Shown here piece after piece: positions 53,912 through 62,463 of a stretch of DNA of 64,000 nt. The stretch's first letter is position 1; each line of letters opens with the position of its first letter. The stretch is taken from assembly GCA_040220895.1 (NCBI GenBank), contig JAVJVY010000022.1, positions 62,001-126,000 of the forward strand, given 5' to 3'. Both the position numbers and the translations under genes were made by a program. The notes under the pieces are model-generated. The model was not told the DNA's origin. It ran no database searches and saw only the letters and a list, made by a program, of their open reading frames with translations. The DNA is from UBA11591 sp040220895. GTDB taxonomy: Bacteria; Bacteroidota; Bacteroidia; Flavobacteriales_E; Vicingaceae.

Positions 53912-55620
53912 TCGAGCTCTGCACGTACAAATAACATAAGCTCTTTTACATAGTCGCCATTAAAGTTGAACTCAATGCCTGCAGTTGCATAAATTTGATC
54001 GATGGGGGCAGTGTACCCTAAGGCAAGGGCTTGCTTGTATTGATCGATGGCCTTCTTTGGATTGTTTTTATAGTTTCTCCATACGGCTATTGCACCTAAC
54101 TGAGCCATTCCGTATTCAATGTAATAAAACGGCACCTCGAACAAATGAAGTTGTTTTTGCCAAAGGTTCCTTCTGGCAATTTCCAGGCCTTTCCAGTCGA
54201 CTATCTGGCTCGAAAAGTCATTTGAAATTGAATCCCAAAAATCTTCTCTGTCGGAAATGCTGTGTTGGGGATTTTCGTAGATCCAATGTTGAAACTTATC
54301 TATTTGAGCAACCCATGGAAGGGTTTCAATAACTTGCTCCAATTGTTCCCTTCTGGCTCGCTTGTAATCATCTTCATTCGGAAAAAATACTTGCCAATGT
54401 TCCATCGAAATCAATTCCATCGACATGGAAGCCAATTCAGCAACTTCAGAGGTGAGATCCTTGAATGCCGTCAATCGAAGACCTCTAGAAAGGAAAGAGT
54501 GAATGGCATGCCCTCCTTCATGCACCATGGTCACCAGGTCACGGAAACTTCCCGCCGCGTTCATATAGATAAAGGGCACTCCGACCTCATAAAGCGGGTA
54601 ATTAAATCCCCCCGGAGCTTTTCCTTCGCGGCTTTGCAAATCTAAATGGGACATGTTAGCCATGGTGCGAACACATTGCCCAAAAAATGGATCGATTTCG
54701 TTAAAACAAGCCTCGGTTTTGTCAATGAGTTCCACAGAATCTGAAAAGGGATTCAATCCACTTTTACCGTGTAAATCCACCTGGCTGTCCCACGGTCTGT
54801 AGACGTCATAACCAAGTGTCGCCTTTCTTCGGCTATCTATTTCATTTATAATGGGAACTACATGTTCCTTGATACTTTGATGAAAATCAAAACAATCCTT
54901 TGCCTGATAATCAAAACGACACATTTCAACGAATTTGTAATCACGGTAATTGTCAAATCCGGCATTGGTCGCCACGGTATGCCTTAGAGAAATCAGTTCG
55001 TTAAACAAGGTATTCAGCAGTTGTTGATCTTTCAACCGCCTGTCTGTTATGAGTCGGAAAACCTTTTCCCTTTTGGAACGGTCAACGTCTTTGAGCATGA
55101 TGGCTGCTTGCTGCAGCGTGAAGGACCTACCTTCAAACTCAACGATCATCTCAGATGCAATTGCACCAAATTCCTGAGCTTTTGCCTGAAGTTTTGCGTG
55201 CAATTGAATGTTCTCTTTTCTAAAGGTGCGAATGGCATTTTCAGCCTTTGACCTCACTATGGACAATGCTTTATCCTCTGTTAACTCAGGGAATTCAAAC
55301 GATACCAACCGTTTGTCAAAACGATTTTGAAATGGGGCAATTTCCGGTTCTATCTTTTCAACAAAAAAGTTAAAAGACGCAGCTGCCTTTTTATCCCTGG
55401 TGTTCAGGCACATTTTTATGTAGCGCCAGGCCTGTTCTTCCTCGAGAACCGCATCCAATTCACTCAAATCGCTGAGCCATTGATTCAATTCTTTTGAAGT
55501 AGCAATAGACCGTTCATCCAATTGAATGAAAAATGGCTCGACATCAGCCCACGACTTAATCTTTAGATCTTCCGGTAAGAAATAACGGGGAGATCTTGTT
55601 ACAATGGTAGGTAAATTCAC
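53899..55620 (-). CDS. M3 family oligoendopeptidase
   Basis: 573-residue zinc metallopeptidase degrading oligopeptides. The zinc motif HEGGH is at about 368-372 in MVHEGGHAIHSFLS, and the third ligand Glu lies in DLTSEVAELASMSMELI about 25 residues further on. The C-terminal PFYYIEYGMAQLGAIAVW holds the conserved His/Tyr-region of the family. There is no signal peptide, so it is cytosolic. It is followed tail to tail by the bactofilin-like gene (13-bp overlap) and preceded by the DUF5606 gene with an 8-bp gap. Confidence 0.92.
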   Translation of the reverse strand: MNLPTIVTRSPRYFLPEDLKIKSWADVEPFFIQLDERSIATSKELNQWLSDLSELDAVLEEEQAWRYIKMCLNTRDKKAAASFNFFVEKIEPEIAPFQNRFDKRLVSFEFPELTEDKALSIVRSKAENAIRTFRKENIQLHAKLQAKAQEFGAIASEMIVEFEGRSFTLQQAAIMLKDVDRSKREKVFRLITDRRLKDQQLLNTLFNELISLRHTVATNAGFDNYRDYKFVEMCRFDYQAKDCFDFHQSIKEHVVPIINEIDSRRKATLGYDVYRPWDSQVDLHGKSGLNPFSDSVELIDKTEACFNEIDPFFGQCVRTMANMSHLDLQSREGKAPGGFNYPLYEVGVPFIYMNAAGSFRDLVTMVHEGGHAIHSFLSRGLRLTAFKDLTSEVAELASMSMELISMEHWQVFFPNEDDYKRARREQLEQVIETLPWVAQIDKFQHWIYENPQHSISDREDFWDSISNDFSSQIVDWKGLEIARRNLWQKQLHLFEVPFYYIEYGMAQLGAIAVWRNYKNNPKKAIDQYKQALALGYTAPIDQIYATAGIEFNFNGDYVKELMLFVRAELDQLS

Positions 55621-55628
55621 AATAAAAC

Positions 55629-56183
55629 CTAAGATTTCCTTCCGGAGGCCTTTCTCATTCCAGTCTGCTTAGATGCACCGGATTTAGGAGAGGCAGTCTT
55701 TGAAGGACCCGATTTAGCCGCTACCGCTTTTTTTGCGCTCGGCTTTTTGGTTTTTGCAGGGCTTCCCTCCTTTTTATCATTCGTCGGATCCTCGTCATCT
55801 TCCAAGTTCAAAAGCCCTTTGTCTACCAATTGGTTGTACCATTGAAAAAGCTTCGCAACATCCGAGTTATAAACGCGCTCATGATCCAGGTCCTTGACGA
55901 GATCACTTAAATAATCACGCAATTTTTGAGGGTCAAGTTTATGGTCCAAACTCGTTTTACCTTTTTCTTTTTCAGAAATTAATTTGAAAACTTCAAGCAG
56001 GGGAACATCTTCATCAGTAGTGTAGATGCTGATATCCTCCAGTGCACTGACCTTCTGTGAAGCGTAGATCGGACGGCGTTTGCCGTCCAAAAATGATTCT
56101 ACGATCAATCCGTTTTTAGTGTGAGAAAGTATTTTATGTAGACCTTGAAGGCCTGATACAGAAATGATTCCGCTTAATGACAT
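55629..56183 (-). CDS. DUF5606 protein with basic Lys/Ala/Ser tail
   Basis: 184 residues. The first about 125 (SLSGIISVSGLQGLHKILSH, KRRPIYASQKVSALEDISIY) match a conserved Bacteroidota family of unknown function (DUF5606), found widely as a single-copy gene. The last about 50 residues are a Lys/Ala/Ser/Pro-rich tail (KTKKPSAKKAVAAK and similar), reminiscent of histone H1-like or nucleic-acid-binding tails. A TATATTTG -7 box lies 18 bases upstream of the ATG (56209-56202). Likely cotranscribed with the M3 peptidase. Confidence 0.82.
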   Translation of the reverse strand: MSLSGIISVSGLQGLHKILSHTKNGLIVESFLDGKRRPIYASQKVSALEDISIYTTDEDVPLLEVFKLISEKEKGKTSLDHKLDPQKLRDYLSDLVKDLDHERVYNSDVAKLFQWYNQLVDKGLLNLEDDEDPTNDKKEGSPAKTKKPSAKKAVAAKSGPSKTASPKSGASKQTGMRKASGRKS

Positions 56184-56248
56184 GTATTCGATTTATCGGT
56201 GCAAATATATGAATAGGCAGACACATGGACACTTAAGTGTGAAATTCA

Positions 56249-56743
56249 TTAAAGACGCTCACCTTCAAACACCTGAAAAACCGTATCAATTTGGTCTGTG
56301 TACGAGATGAAATATTGAATGGTGTTGGGCTGAGTGTCAAACCAAACGCCATTGTACTCTCCAAAAAAAAGATTAATCGGAGTGATGGAGCTTGGAGTAT
56401 TTTGCATAAAAAAATAGGCCCCGCGTGACCCTTGGGTAAAACGCTGCATGGAACTGAGTGCTTCAGAATTTTCTATGTTCGTGAGGTTCTTGATTCTGAT
56501 CGTCGAAAAATCCACGTCTTGAACATTAATCGTCAGTGGGCTGGAAAAGTTTATGATGTATGAGGAATCTGGCAGGAGGGTAATGTTGGAAATTGTTCCC
56601 CGATATTGACCCGATGGACTTATATATGAAACTGGTGGGGAAAGGGTATCGCGTTCTTCCATTTTGAAGGGAATAACTTCTTCCTTTGAACAAGACATGC
56701 CTATGAGAATTGAAAGAATTAGGGCTATCACAAGCTTAGTCAT
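56249..56743 (-). CDS. Small putative lipoprotein
   Basis: 164 residues from the ATG at 56743; a longer in-frame start at 56845 would run across the neighbour's promoter and 5' end and is rejected. The N-terminus MTKLVIALILSILIGMSCSKEE is a lipoprotein signal with lipobox GMSC, Cys18 or so. The rest is a beta-rich domain (PSGQYRGTISNITLLPDSSY, INVQDVDFSTIRIKNL) without a family I recognise. A TACCTTTG -7 box with TTTTG 17 bases upstream ends 5 bases before the ATG, which predicts a leaderless message. Confidence 0.7.
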   Translation of the reverse strand: MTKLVIALILSILIGMSCSKEEVIPFKMEERDTLSPPVSYISPSGQYRGTISNITLLPDSSYIINFSSPLTINVQDVDFSTIRIKNLTNIENSEALSSMQRFTQGSRGAYFFMQNTPSSITPINLFFGEYNGVWFDTQPNTIQYFISYTDQIDTVFQVFEGERL

Positions 56744-56748
56744 GTTGC

Positions 56749-56776
56749 CAAAGGTACGTATCTTTGAATGACCCAA
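56749..56776 (-). promoter_or_regulatory. Promoter of the small lipoprotein gene
   Basis: Minus-strand TTG (56776-56774), 17-base spacer, TACCTTTG (56756-56749). The start point would coincide with the ATG at 56743, that is, a leaderless transcript. Confidence 0.45.
56759..56766 (+). promoter_or_regulatory. -7 box of the divergent small envelope protein gene
   Basis: TATCTTTG on the plus strand, 14 bases before the ATG at 56781; no clear -33 box. It overlaps the spacer of the minus-strand promoter, so the two promoters face each other with only 2 bp between the -7 boxes. Confidence 0.3.
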
Positions 56777-56780
56777 AAGC

Positions 56781-57206
56781 ATGCCTAATTTGAATTTCAA
56801 CAGGTTCATACTTTCCATCTCAATCTTATCAACAGCTGTGCTCAATCAAAATTGCAGTAAAACTGAAGGCTGCATTGATCCCAATGCATCCAACTATCTA
56901 TATGAAGCAAAAAAAAATGACGGTTCCTGTTTGTACGACTTGAGTTTCTGGATGAATACCATAGATCACGGAATCATGGATATTTATGTGGACAATCAGT
57001 TAAAAGGAAGGTTGAATTGTGCCTTTGTATCCTCAAGACCCACTTGCGGTGTGGATACATTGGTTGGCACCGGTTATCTATGTGTGGTCAATGTCCCGCT
57101 AATGACGGGCTCGCATTTTGTCAGGGTCGAGGCCGAAGACGGGACCATATGGGAAAACACCTACAATCTGGGGCAGAATTGCAAAAGTATTTTGATCGCT
57201 GATTAG
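56781..57206 (+). CDS. Small exported protein with a Cys/Asn/Asp-rich GCIDPNA motif
   Basis: 141 residues; hydrophobic N-terminus (about 7-20) acting as a signal, without a good lipobox. Then GCIDPNASNYLYEAKKNDGS (about 31-50), a motif common in secreted Bacteroidota proteins that begin C-x-D-P-x-A-x-N-Y and end D-G-S-C. The remaining beta-type region (MDIYVDNQLKGRLNCAF, SHFVRVEAEDGTIWENTY) contains further Cys residues. The function is unknown. It overlaps the subtilase stop by 4 bp tail to tail. Confidence 0.65.
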   Translation: MPNLNFNRFILSISILSTAVLNQNCSKTEGCIDPNASNYLYEAKKNDGSCLYDLSFWMNTIDHGIMDIYVDNQLKGRLNCAFVSSRPTCGVDTLVGTGYLCVVNVPLMTGSHFVRVEAEDGTIWENTYNLGQNCKSILIAD

Positions 57207-59575
57207 CGAATAACGATCTTACCGGAAGATATCCTGCCATTTTCGCTGACGATGGCGTAATGATAAAGACCCGGGGCAGCATGAGAAAAGTCAAGGTGAT
57301 CACTTCCCGAAACTGATCTTGATAACACCAGATCACCTTTTGAATCAAAGAACTTTATAAGTAGTAGTTCACCCCAAATATCTGCCGGGCTATACAGCCT
57401 TAGTTTCCCATCAAAACTGGGGTTGGGCACCAGAGATATAAAGCCGTCATTTTTTCTGGAATTAATGCCAAGTGTGGTAATTTCTATTTCTACTGAACTG
57501 ACAGAACAATCCTTCTTATCATGCACTTCCACCCTGTAGGCTCCATTCGCACTGATTACAAGTGTTTGCTGATTCTCACCAATTAAAAGACTGTCATTAT
57601 GGTACCATTGATAGTTCATGGCTTCACTGGATCGCAACAAATTTCCTCCCACATGGGTAATGGTTGGTGCTGATGGAAGATTTGCCATCGCCGCAAAAGC
57701 GTCGTTCTTGCCAAAGCCATAACTGTAATTAGGTACGAAAGGTGTTGTAAAAGAATCCAAGGCGGCCGTTTGGGTGAGGTTATCAAGAATGTCCTTGTAG
57801 TCTGCCATCGGGCATTGTTCAAATAACAATGCAACTGTTCCCGCTACCACAGGACTTGCCATGGAAGTTCCTCCATTTCTTTTATGAAAACCCCCAAAAG
57901 CAATTCTATCTGCTTGATTATTAGCAATATGTAGAGGAATACTCGCCAACCTGTTAGCCGTCAATGTATAGTCTCCGCTTGCAATCAGGTCAGGTTTTTG
58001 TTGAAGCAGCCTGTTCGGCCCAAGGCTCGAATTCTGAGCTTTTTTACCCGGTATGACTGGAAATGTCTGCCAAATGCTGTCGTAATCCAGATAGGCATTC
58101 TTTGCTGTATAATTCCCCACTGTTATTACAGAAGGAAGGCAAGTAAAACTACTCACTATGGTTTGCAAAGTGTCCGGTCTCTTGTAATGAATGATCTCGG
58201 GCAAGACGGAGGTCGAAGGGAGTGAAGAATGGCGGATGTGAGAATGACCCAACCATGAATCTGACCAAACATCAAATCGACCTGATCCGGTGGTGATGAA
58301 ACTAAAGAGGTATTGACTGGAGTCGGGTTGTTTTATAAGCACTTCCAAGAAATACCTCGATCCTTGAAGTGAAGCAAAGGTCTGAACGATTCCAATGTTA
58401 TTCGAAGCATTTTTTAATGTGTCAGTGACAATTGAATTCAACCTGTTCTTAACTTGATCGAAGGGGGTTTCCGCCCGCTTTGAATAACTGTTCGATGACA
58501 GATTCGATCCTATTGCAAAATGCACGTCATTAAAATCGGATGTATCAGCCCAAAGTTGAAAATATACTGCTCCGTAACCCAGTGAAGAGGATGCGTTGTA
58601 ATCAAACCAAGTGAAGGAGGTATCTGCAGATACCGTGTAACCAAGGTGGTATGGAAGGTTCCCGGAATTACCAGCAGCTGCCACAACTGCCCGACCTTTT
58701 TCAGCCTTGATCATACTGTCAATACGAAGTGCGGCTAGATCATAACCGTCATGTGAGCCGAGATAATCACCTGCGCTGATATTTATCACGCAAGGCCTGC
58801 CGATCTTGTCAGCTTCTAAAAAAATGAATTCTACCCCATCGGCAACACTTTGCAACCAATTAGTTGAAGAAAAATCTGAAGCAACAAAAATAATCTCGGA
58901 CTCCGGAGCTGCACCCTGAAATCTATTCAATGCCAGACCATTGCCCGCCGCTATGCCAGCCACATTACTACCGTGGCTCAGCACATCGTCGTCGTGAGGG
59001 CAATTACCCAGGTTAATGTCAAAGGAATCCCATACTTGACCATATCCAAAAGATGGTATCCTGTTGGAAACCGTGGTGTCCTGGGATTGATCCCATATCT
59101 TTATAACTCTGGTTTTCCCCAGGCTGTCTTGAAAATCGGGATGTTTAAAATCTATGCCAGTATCGATAAAACCAATAATTACGCCATTGCCCTTATAACT
59201 TCTGTTCAAAACACCTTGTCCATTGTGGACCTGGTCGATGTTGTTCAGGGATCGCATGGTGTCATTCAATGTAAACCCATGCCCGCTTGGACTTTCAATG
59301 TATTGTATTAAACCAGTTGCCAAGATTGATTCCAATTGTCCGCGTTGAATCGATACTCGGTAATAGTTTTTGAAATGACGTCTGAATGGAATGCTTCTTG
59401 AGCCAAGAACCTCTTGCAAACTGGGACTTTTCGAAAAAAGTACGACATCAATCTTCTCTTTTTCATCGAGGGCCAAAATCTCCGAGTTGAGTTCAAAACC
59501 GGTGATGTATTGCTGTGCAAGGCATTGGTTTGCCAAACCAAGCATCATAAGTAAAATGCCAAGTACTTTGTTCAT
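57203..59575 (-). CDS. Subtilisin-like serine protease (S8) with T9SS sorting domain
   Basis: 790 residues from the ATG at 59575 (signal peptide MNKVLGILLMMLGLANQCLAQ); the in-frame extension to 59593 is rejected. The catalytic triad is intact: Asp in GFIDTGIDFKHPDF (about 139), His in LSHGSNVAGIAAGNG (about 200) and Ser in GTSMASPVVAGTV (about 570). The oxyanion Asn is in VVAAAGNSGNLPY. A long insert separates the Asn region from the Ser region. The C-terminal about 75 residues (ISLVPNPSFDGKLRLYSP ... GLYHYAIVSENGRISSGKIVIR) form a type A T9SS domain. Secreted or surface protease. Confidence 0.9.
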   Translation of the reverse strand: MNKVLGILLMMLGLANQCLAQQYITGFELNSEILALDEKEKIDVVLFSKSPSLQEVLGSRSIPFRRHFKNYYRVSIQRGQLESILATGLIQYIESPSGHGFTLNDTMRSLNNIDQVHNGQGVLNRSYKGNGVIIGFIDTGIDFKHPDFQDSLGKTRVIKIWDQSQDTTVSNRIPSFGYGQVWDSFDINLGNCPHDDDVLSHGSNVAGIAAGNGLALNRFQGAAPESEIIFVASDFSSTNWLQSVADGVEFIFLEADKIGRPCVINISAGDYLGSHDGYDLAALRIDSMIKAEKGRAVVAAAGNSGNLPYHLGYTVSADTSFTWFDYNASSSLGYGAVYFQLWADTSDFNDVHFAIGSNLSSNSYSKRAETPFDQVKNRLNSIVTDTLKNASNNIGIVQTFASLQGSRYFLEVLIKQPDSSQYLFSFITTGSGRFDVWSDSWLGHSHIRHSSLPSTSVLPEIIHYKRPDTLQTIVSSFTCLPSVITVGNYTAKNAYLDYDSIWQTFPVIPGKKAQNSSLGPNRLLQQKPDLIASGDYTLTANRLASIPLHIANNQADRIAFGGFHKRNGGTSMASPVVAGTVALLFEQCPMADYKDILDNLTQTAALDSFTTPFVPNYSYGFGKNDAFAAMANLPSAPTITHVGGNLLRSSEAMNYQWYHNDSLLIGENQQTLVISANGAYRVEVHDKKDCSVSSVEIEITTLGINSRKNDGFISLVPNPSFDGKLRLYSPADIWGELLLIKFFDSKGDLVLSRSVSGSDHLDFSHAAPGLYHYAIVSENGRISSGKIVIR

Positions 59576-59585
59576 CCGGACTAAA

Positions 59586-60059
59586 TTACCCATCTGGTTC
59601 TAATTCCGACCAGCTTTTTATCTCATCAACAAAAGAAAATTGCCCCAATTTGCGGTCAAGCTCAAGGCAAAAGTGCTCCATACCGTTGGAAACAATCAAG
59701 TATGGCACCTCCAATTCACGATTGTATTTTGCTATCTGAAACAACGTTTTCTTGTCCAAAATGACACTAACTGCTTTGAATTCCAGTAGCATTATTGGTT
59801 GAGTCATTCTGTTAAATACTACGGCATCAGTGCGGAAACTCATCGATGCCGATCTTAGCAGACGCTCCACCGAAATCAACCCTGCCGGGTATCCCAAGTG
59901 TTCGATCAAATAATGGAGGAAGTTTTGCCGAACCCATTCTTCAGGTGTGAGTATTACAAATTTCTTTCTGAATTGATCGAATACCCGAATTTTACCATCT
60001 TGGTCCTTAATAGTTAGGTTGGTAAGTGGCAGGTTCAGTTTTGGGAAAGTTATCGACAT
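59586..60059 (-). CDS. Orphan HsdR N-terminal domain protein (PD-(D/E)xK-type fold)
   Basis: 157 residues from the ATG at 60059; an in-frame TTG at 60068 is less likely. The protein corresponds to the N-terminal nuclease domain of type I restriction HsdR (HSDR_N_2), without helicase parts. The metal-binding residues are visible: Asp in SFRTDAVVFN and Glu/Lys in IMLLEFKAVS. There is no hsdM or hsdS nearby, so this is not a restriction system. It lies head to head with holA, 37 bp apart. Such stand-alone genes recur in Bacteroidota; their role is unknown. Confidence 0.8.
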   Translation of the reverse strand: MSITFPKLNLPLTNLTIKDQDGKIRVFDQFRKKFVILTPEEWVRQNFLHYLIEHLGYPAGLISVERLLRSASMSFRTDAVVFNRMTQPIMLLEFKAVSVILDKKTLFQIAKYNRELEVPYLIVSNGMEHFCLELDRKLGQFSFVDEIKSWSELEPDG

Positions 60060-60096
60060 CTGAAGCAAAAGTCTAAAAAATTAGAACTTTACAGGC

Positions 60097-61095
60097 ATGA
60101 CACACGACCAGATACTCAAGGATGTCAAAAACAGGAAATATAGCCCGGTGTATTTTTTGTGCGGCGAAGAACCCTATTACATTGACCTGCTTACTCAGAC
60201 CATCGCTGATTCAGTTCTTGCTGAAGAAGAGCGTGAATTCAACCAGTCCGTTTTATACGGCTTGGACACCGATGTTCCTCAAATAATTGCGGAATCCAGA
60301 AAATTCCCGATGATGGCTGAATTCAACGTCGTCATCGTAAAAGAAGCTCAACACTTAAAAGAAATAGAATTGTTTGAGCACTATTTCAGCAAACCCGCAC
60401 CGAGCACGGTTCTGGTTATCGCCTACAAGGATAAAAAACTCGACAAACGAAAAGCGATCTACAAACTGTTACAAAAGACAGGAATTTATTACGAAAATAA
60501 AAAGCTATACGATTCAAAAATACCGGATTGGATCAGTTCGCATTTAGGTCAGGCCGGTTACCATATTTCGGTTAGGAATGCCCAATTGATAACGGAATTT
60601 CTTGGAAATGATCTGGGACACATTTCGAATGAGCTTGGTAAGATTATACTTAACCTTCCCCAAGGGGCCAGTATCACCGGTGAAGTGATCGAAGAACACA
60701 TTGGCATTAATAAGGAATACAACAGTTTTGAATTGAACACCGCATTGGGCCATCGCAACATTCTCAAAGCCAACAGAATCGTTAATTACTTTTCTCAGAA
60801 TGAAAAAAAATATCCGATCCAAATGGTCATAGGAACATTATACGCCCATTTCTCCAAAATTCTAAAATTTCATTATGCAGGAGGTAAACCCCCAGCCGAA
60901 CTCGCTTCGTTTCTGGGCGTCCACCCCTATTTCGTAAAAGACTACAGTCTAGCTGCCAGGCACTATTCACGGGGTAAAATACTAGATATCATTGACTTAC
61001 TACATCAATACGACCTTAAATCCAAGGGAATCGGCAATTCAGGTATCAGCGGCGGAGAGTTAATGAAGGAATTGGTTTATCGCATTCTGCACTGA
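60097..61095 (+). CDS. holA: DNA polymerase III subunit delta
   Basis: 332 residues, the clamp-loader subunit that opens the beta clamp. Recognisable are the start KYSPVYFLCGEEPYYIDLLTQTI, the RKFPMMAEFNVVIVKEAQ segment, NELGKIILNLPQGASITGEVIEEHIG and the C-terminal LAARHYSRGKILDIIDLLHQYDLKSKGIG. Domain order agrees with HolA (N-terminal AAA+-like without a working Walker A, then helical domains). It stands alone, divergent from the HsdR-N protein, and is followed by a 179-bp gap without visible features. Confidence 0.9.
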   Translation: MTHDQILKDVKNRKYSPVYFLCGEEPYYIDLLTQTIADSVLAEEEREFNQSVLYGLDTDVPQIIAESRKFPMMAEFNVVIVKEAQHLKEIELFEHYFSKPAPSTVLVIAYKDKKLDKRKAIYKLLQKTGIYYENKKLYDSKIPDWISSHLGQAGYHISVRNAQLITEFLGNDLGHISNELGKIILNLPQGASITGEVIEEHIGINKEYNSFELNTALGHRNILKANRIVNYFSQNEKKYPIQMVIGTLYAHFSKILKFHYAGGKPPAELASFLGVHPYFVKDYSLAARHYSRGKILDIIDLLHQYDLKSKGIGNSGISGGELMKELVYRILH

Positions 61096-61274
61096 TAATT
61101 CACAATATTCAGACAGGCCATAAATTCTATTGACTTCTATTTGATTAGCGATTCGTCATAAACCATTGGCTGAGTATGGATTAGTCTTTTTGAGCTTGTT
61201 AATTATTAATTTTAATTTAGAAGCCTTACAATAACCGCTGTTTACAATTACATAATTATAAAACTTTCATAACC

Positions 61275-62450
61275 ATGTACTTAAAATTACTCTCGGCACT
61301 TATGATTCTCTGTTACACAACAGTGTATGCTCAGAATATTGTTCAAAATGGCAGTTTCGAAGAGCTAAACGGCAGATTGAAAGAACCCGGTTCGGTTTTT
61401 CTCGCACCTCCTTGGGTAGGTGCCACAAAAGCCGTTCCCGATCTATATTCGCCAAACGCAAAGGATGAGCGCATTAGGGTGCCTGAAAACGCCTACGGTG
61501 ATGAAAAGGCGAAAGACGGTGAGAATTATGCCGGTTTACTATTATACAGCTATGGGGACAAAGAACCACGCCATTACCTGACTCAAAAATTAAAATATCC
61601 AATGCTTGCAGGTGAATGGTATTGCGTGAAATTCAACATTTCATTTGCTGACCTCTCAAAGTACGCCTCAGACAACATCGGTTGTTATATTTCACAGGAT
61701 AGCATCGGCAGTGAAACGGATCTCTTTTTGAATTACTCTCCTCAAGTGATAAACAGCACCAACAGAATATTCGAAAAACAATGGGACTGGGAAGACATAT
61801 GCAGAATTTACGTTGCCGATGGTGGTGAGCAGTTCATTACCATAGGCAATTTTGCGCCTTCCCCAGAAGTCAAAACGACCAGGGTCAGAAGACCCACAGG
61901 CTATACACAGACCCAAACACGCGACGGTTATTACTTTATTGATGATATCAGCATCACTCCAAATGCTACGAGAGAGAATTGCAAATGCGAGCCGGGGCAA
62001 TATCAATTTGCTCACTTAGACAAAGATGAATCATCGTTCGAAACGGCTGCCGAAGACATTCCTGAAAAGATGATATTAAGTACCAACGCTGAAATATTGG
62101 TAAGCGACCCGACCATTGAAACTAAATATGACAATGTTTATGTAAACTTCGAAAAAGCTAAATCGGTTCTTGCCGGCGGTCAGATGAAAGCATTGAATGA
62201 GATTGCCGAGATCATGAGCGAGGATAAAGAGGTTTCGATCAAAATTGTAGGACATCGGGCTGCAAGTGAAAGGGTAATTAGTGACCTTTCCCAAAAAAGA
62301 GCCAATCAGGTAAGTAAATATCTAATTTCCAAAGGCATCGATAAAACCAGAATAACTACTTCGGATGCGGGAGCAAGTGAGAAAATGGAAGGAGAAAGTG
62401 CCGAAGACGAAGCTAAAAACATGATCGTTGACATCATTTTCTCTGAATAA
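61275..62450 (+). CDS. OmpA-family outer-membrane protein
   Basis: 391 residues; signal peptide about 1-19 (ending TTVYAQ). An N-terminal beta-sandwich follows (NIVQNGSFEELNGRLKEPGS ... YYFIDDISITPNAT, about 20-230), a pattern seen in carbohydrate-binding-like modules of Bacteroidota OmpA proteins. The OmpA peptidoglycan-binding domain is at about 278-390: VNFEKAKSVLAGGQMKALNE, VGHRAASERVISDLSQKRAN and YLISKGIDKTRITT. It probably tethers the outer membrane to peptidoglycan. The CAP-domain gene follows 13 bp downstream and is likely cotranscribed. Confidence 0.87.
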   Translation: MYLKLLSALMILCYTTVYAQNIVQNGSFEELNGRLKEPGSVFLAPPWVGATKAVPDLYSPNAKDERIRVPENAYGDEKAKDGENYAGLLLYSYGDKEPRHYLTQKLKYPMLAGEWYCVKFNISFADLSKYASDNIGCYISQDSIGSETDLFLNYSPQVINSTNRIFEKQWDWEDICRIYVADGGEQFITIGNFAPSPEVKTTRVRRPTGYTQTQTRDGYYFIDDISITPNATRENCKCEPGQYQFAHLDKDESSFETAAEDIPEKMILSTNAEILVSDPTIETKYDNVYVNFEKAKSVLAGGQMKALNEIAEIMSEDKEVSIKIVGHRAASERVISDLSQKRANQVSKYLISKGIDKTRITTSDAGASEKMEGESAEDEAKNMIVDIIFSE

Positions 62451-62463
62451 TCGAATTCATAAG

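Noticed and set aside
59586..60059. Type I restriction-modification system
   Set aside because: Only the N-terminal nuclease-like domain is present; there is no helicase, methylase or specificity gene in the window.
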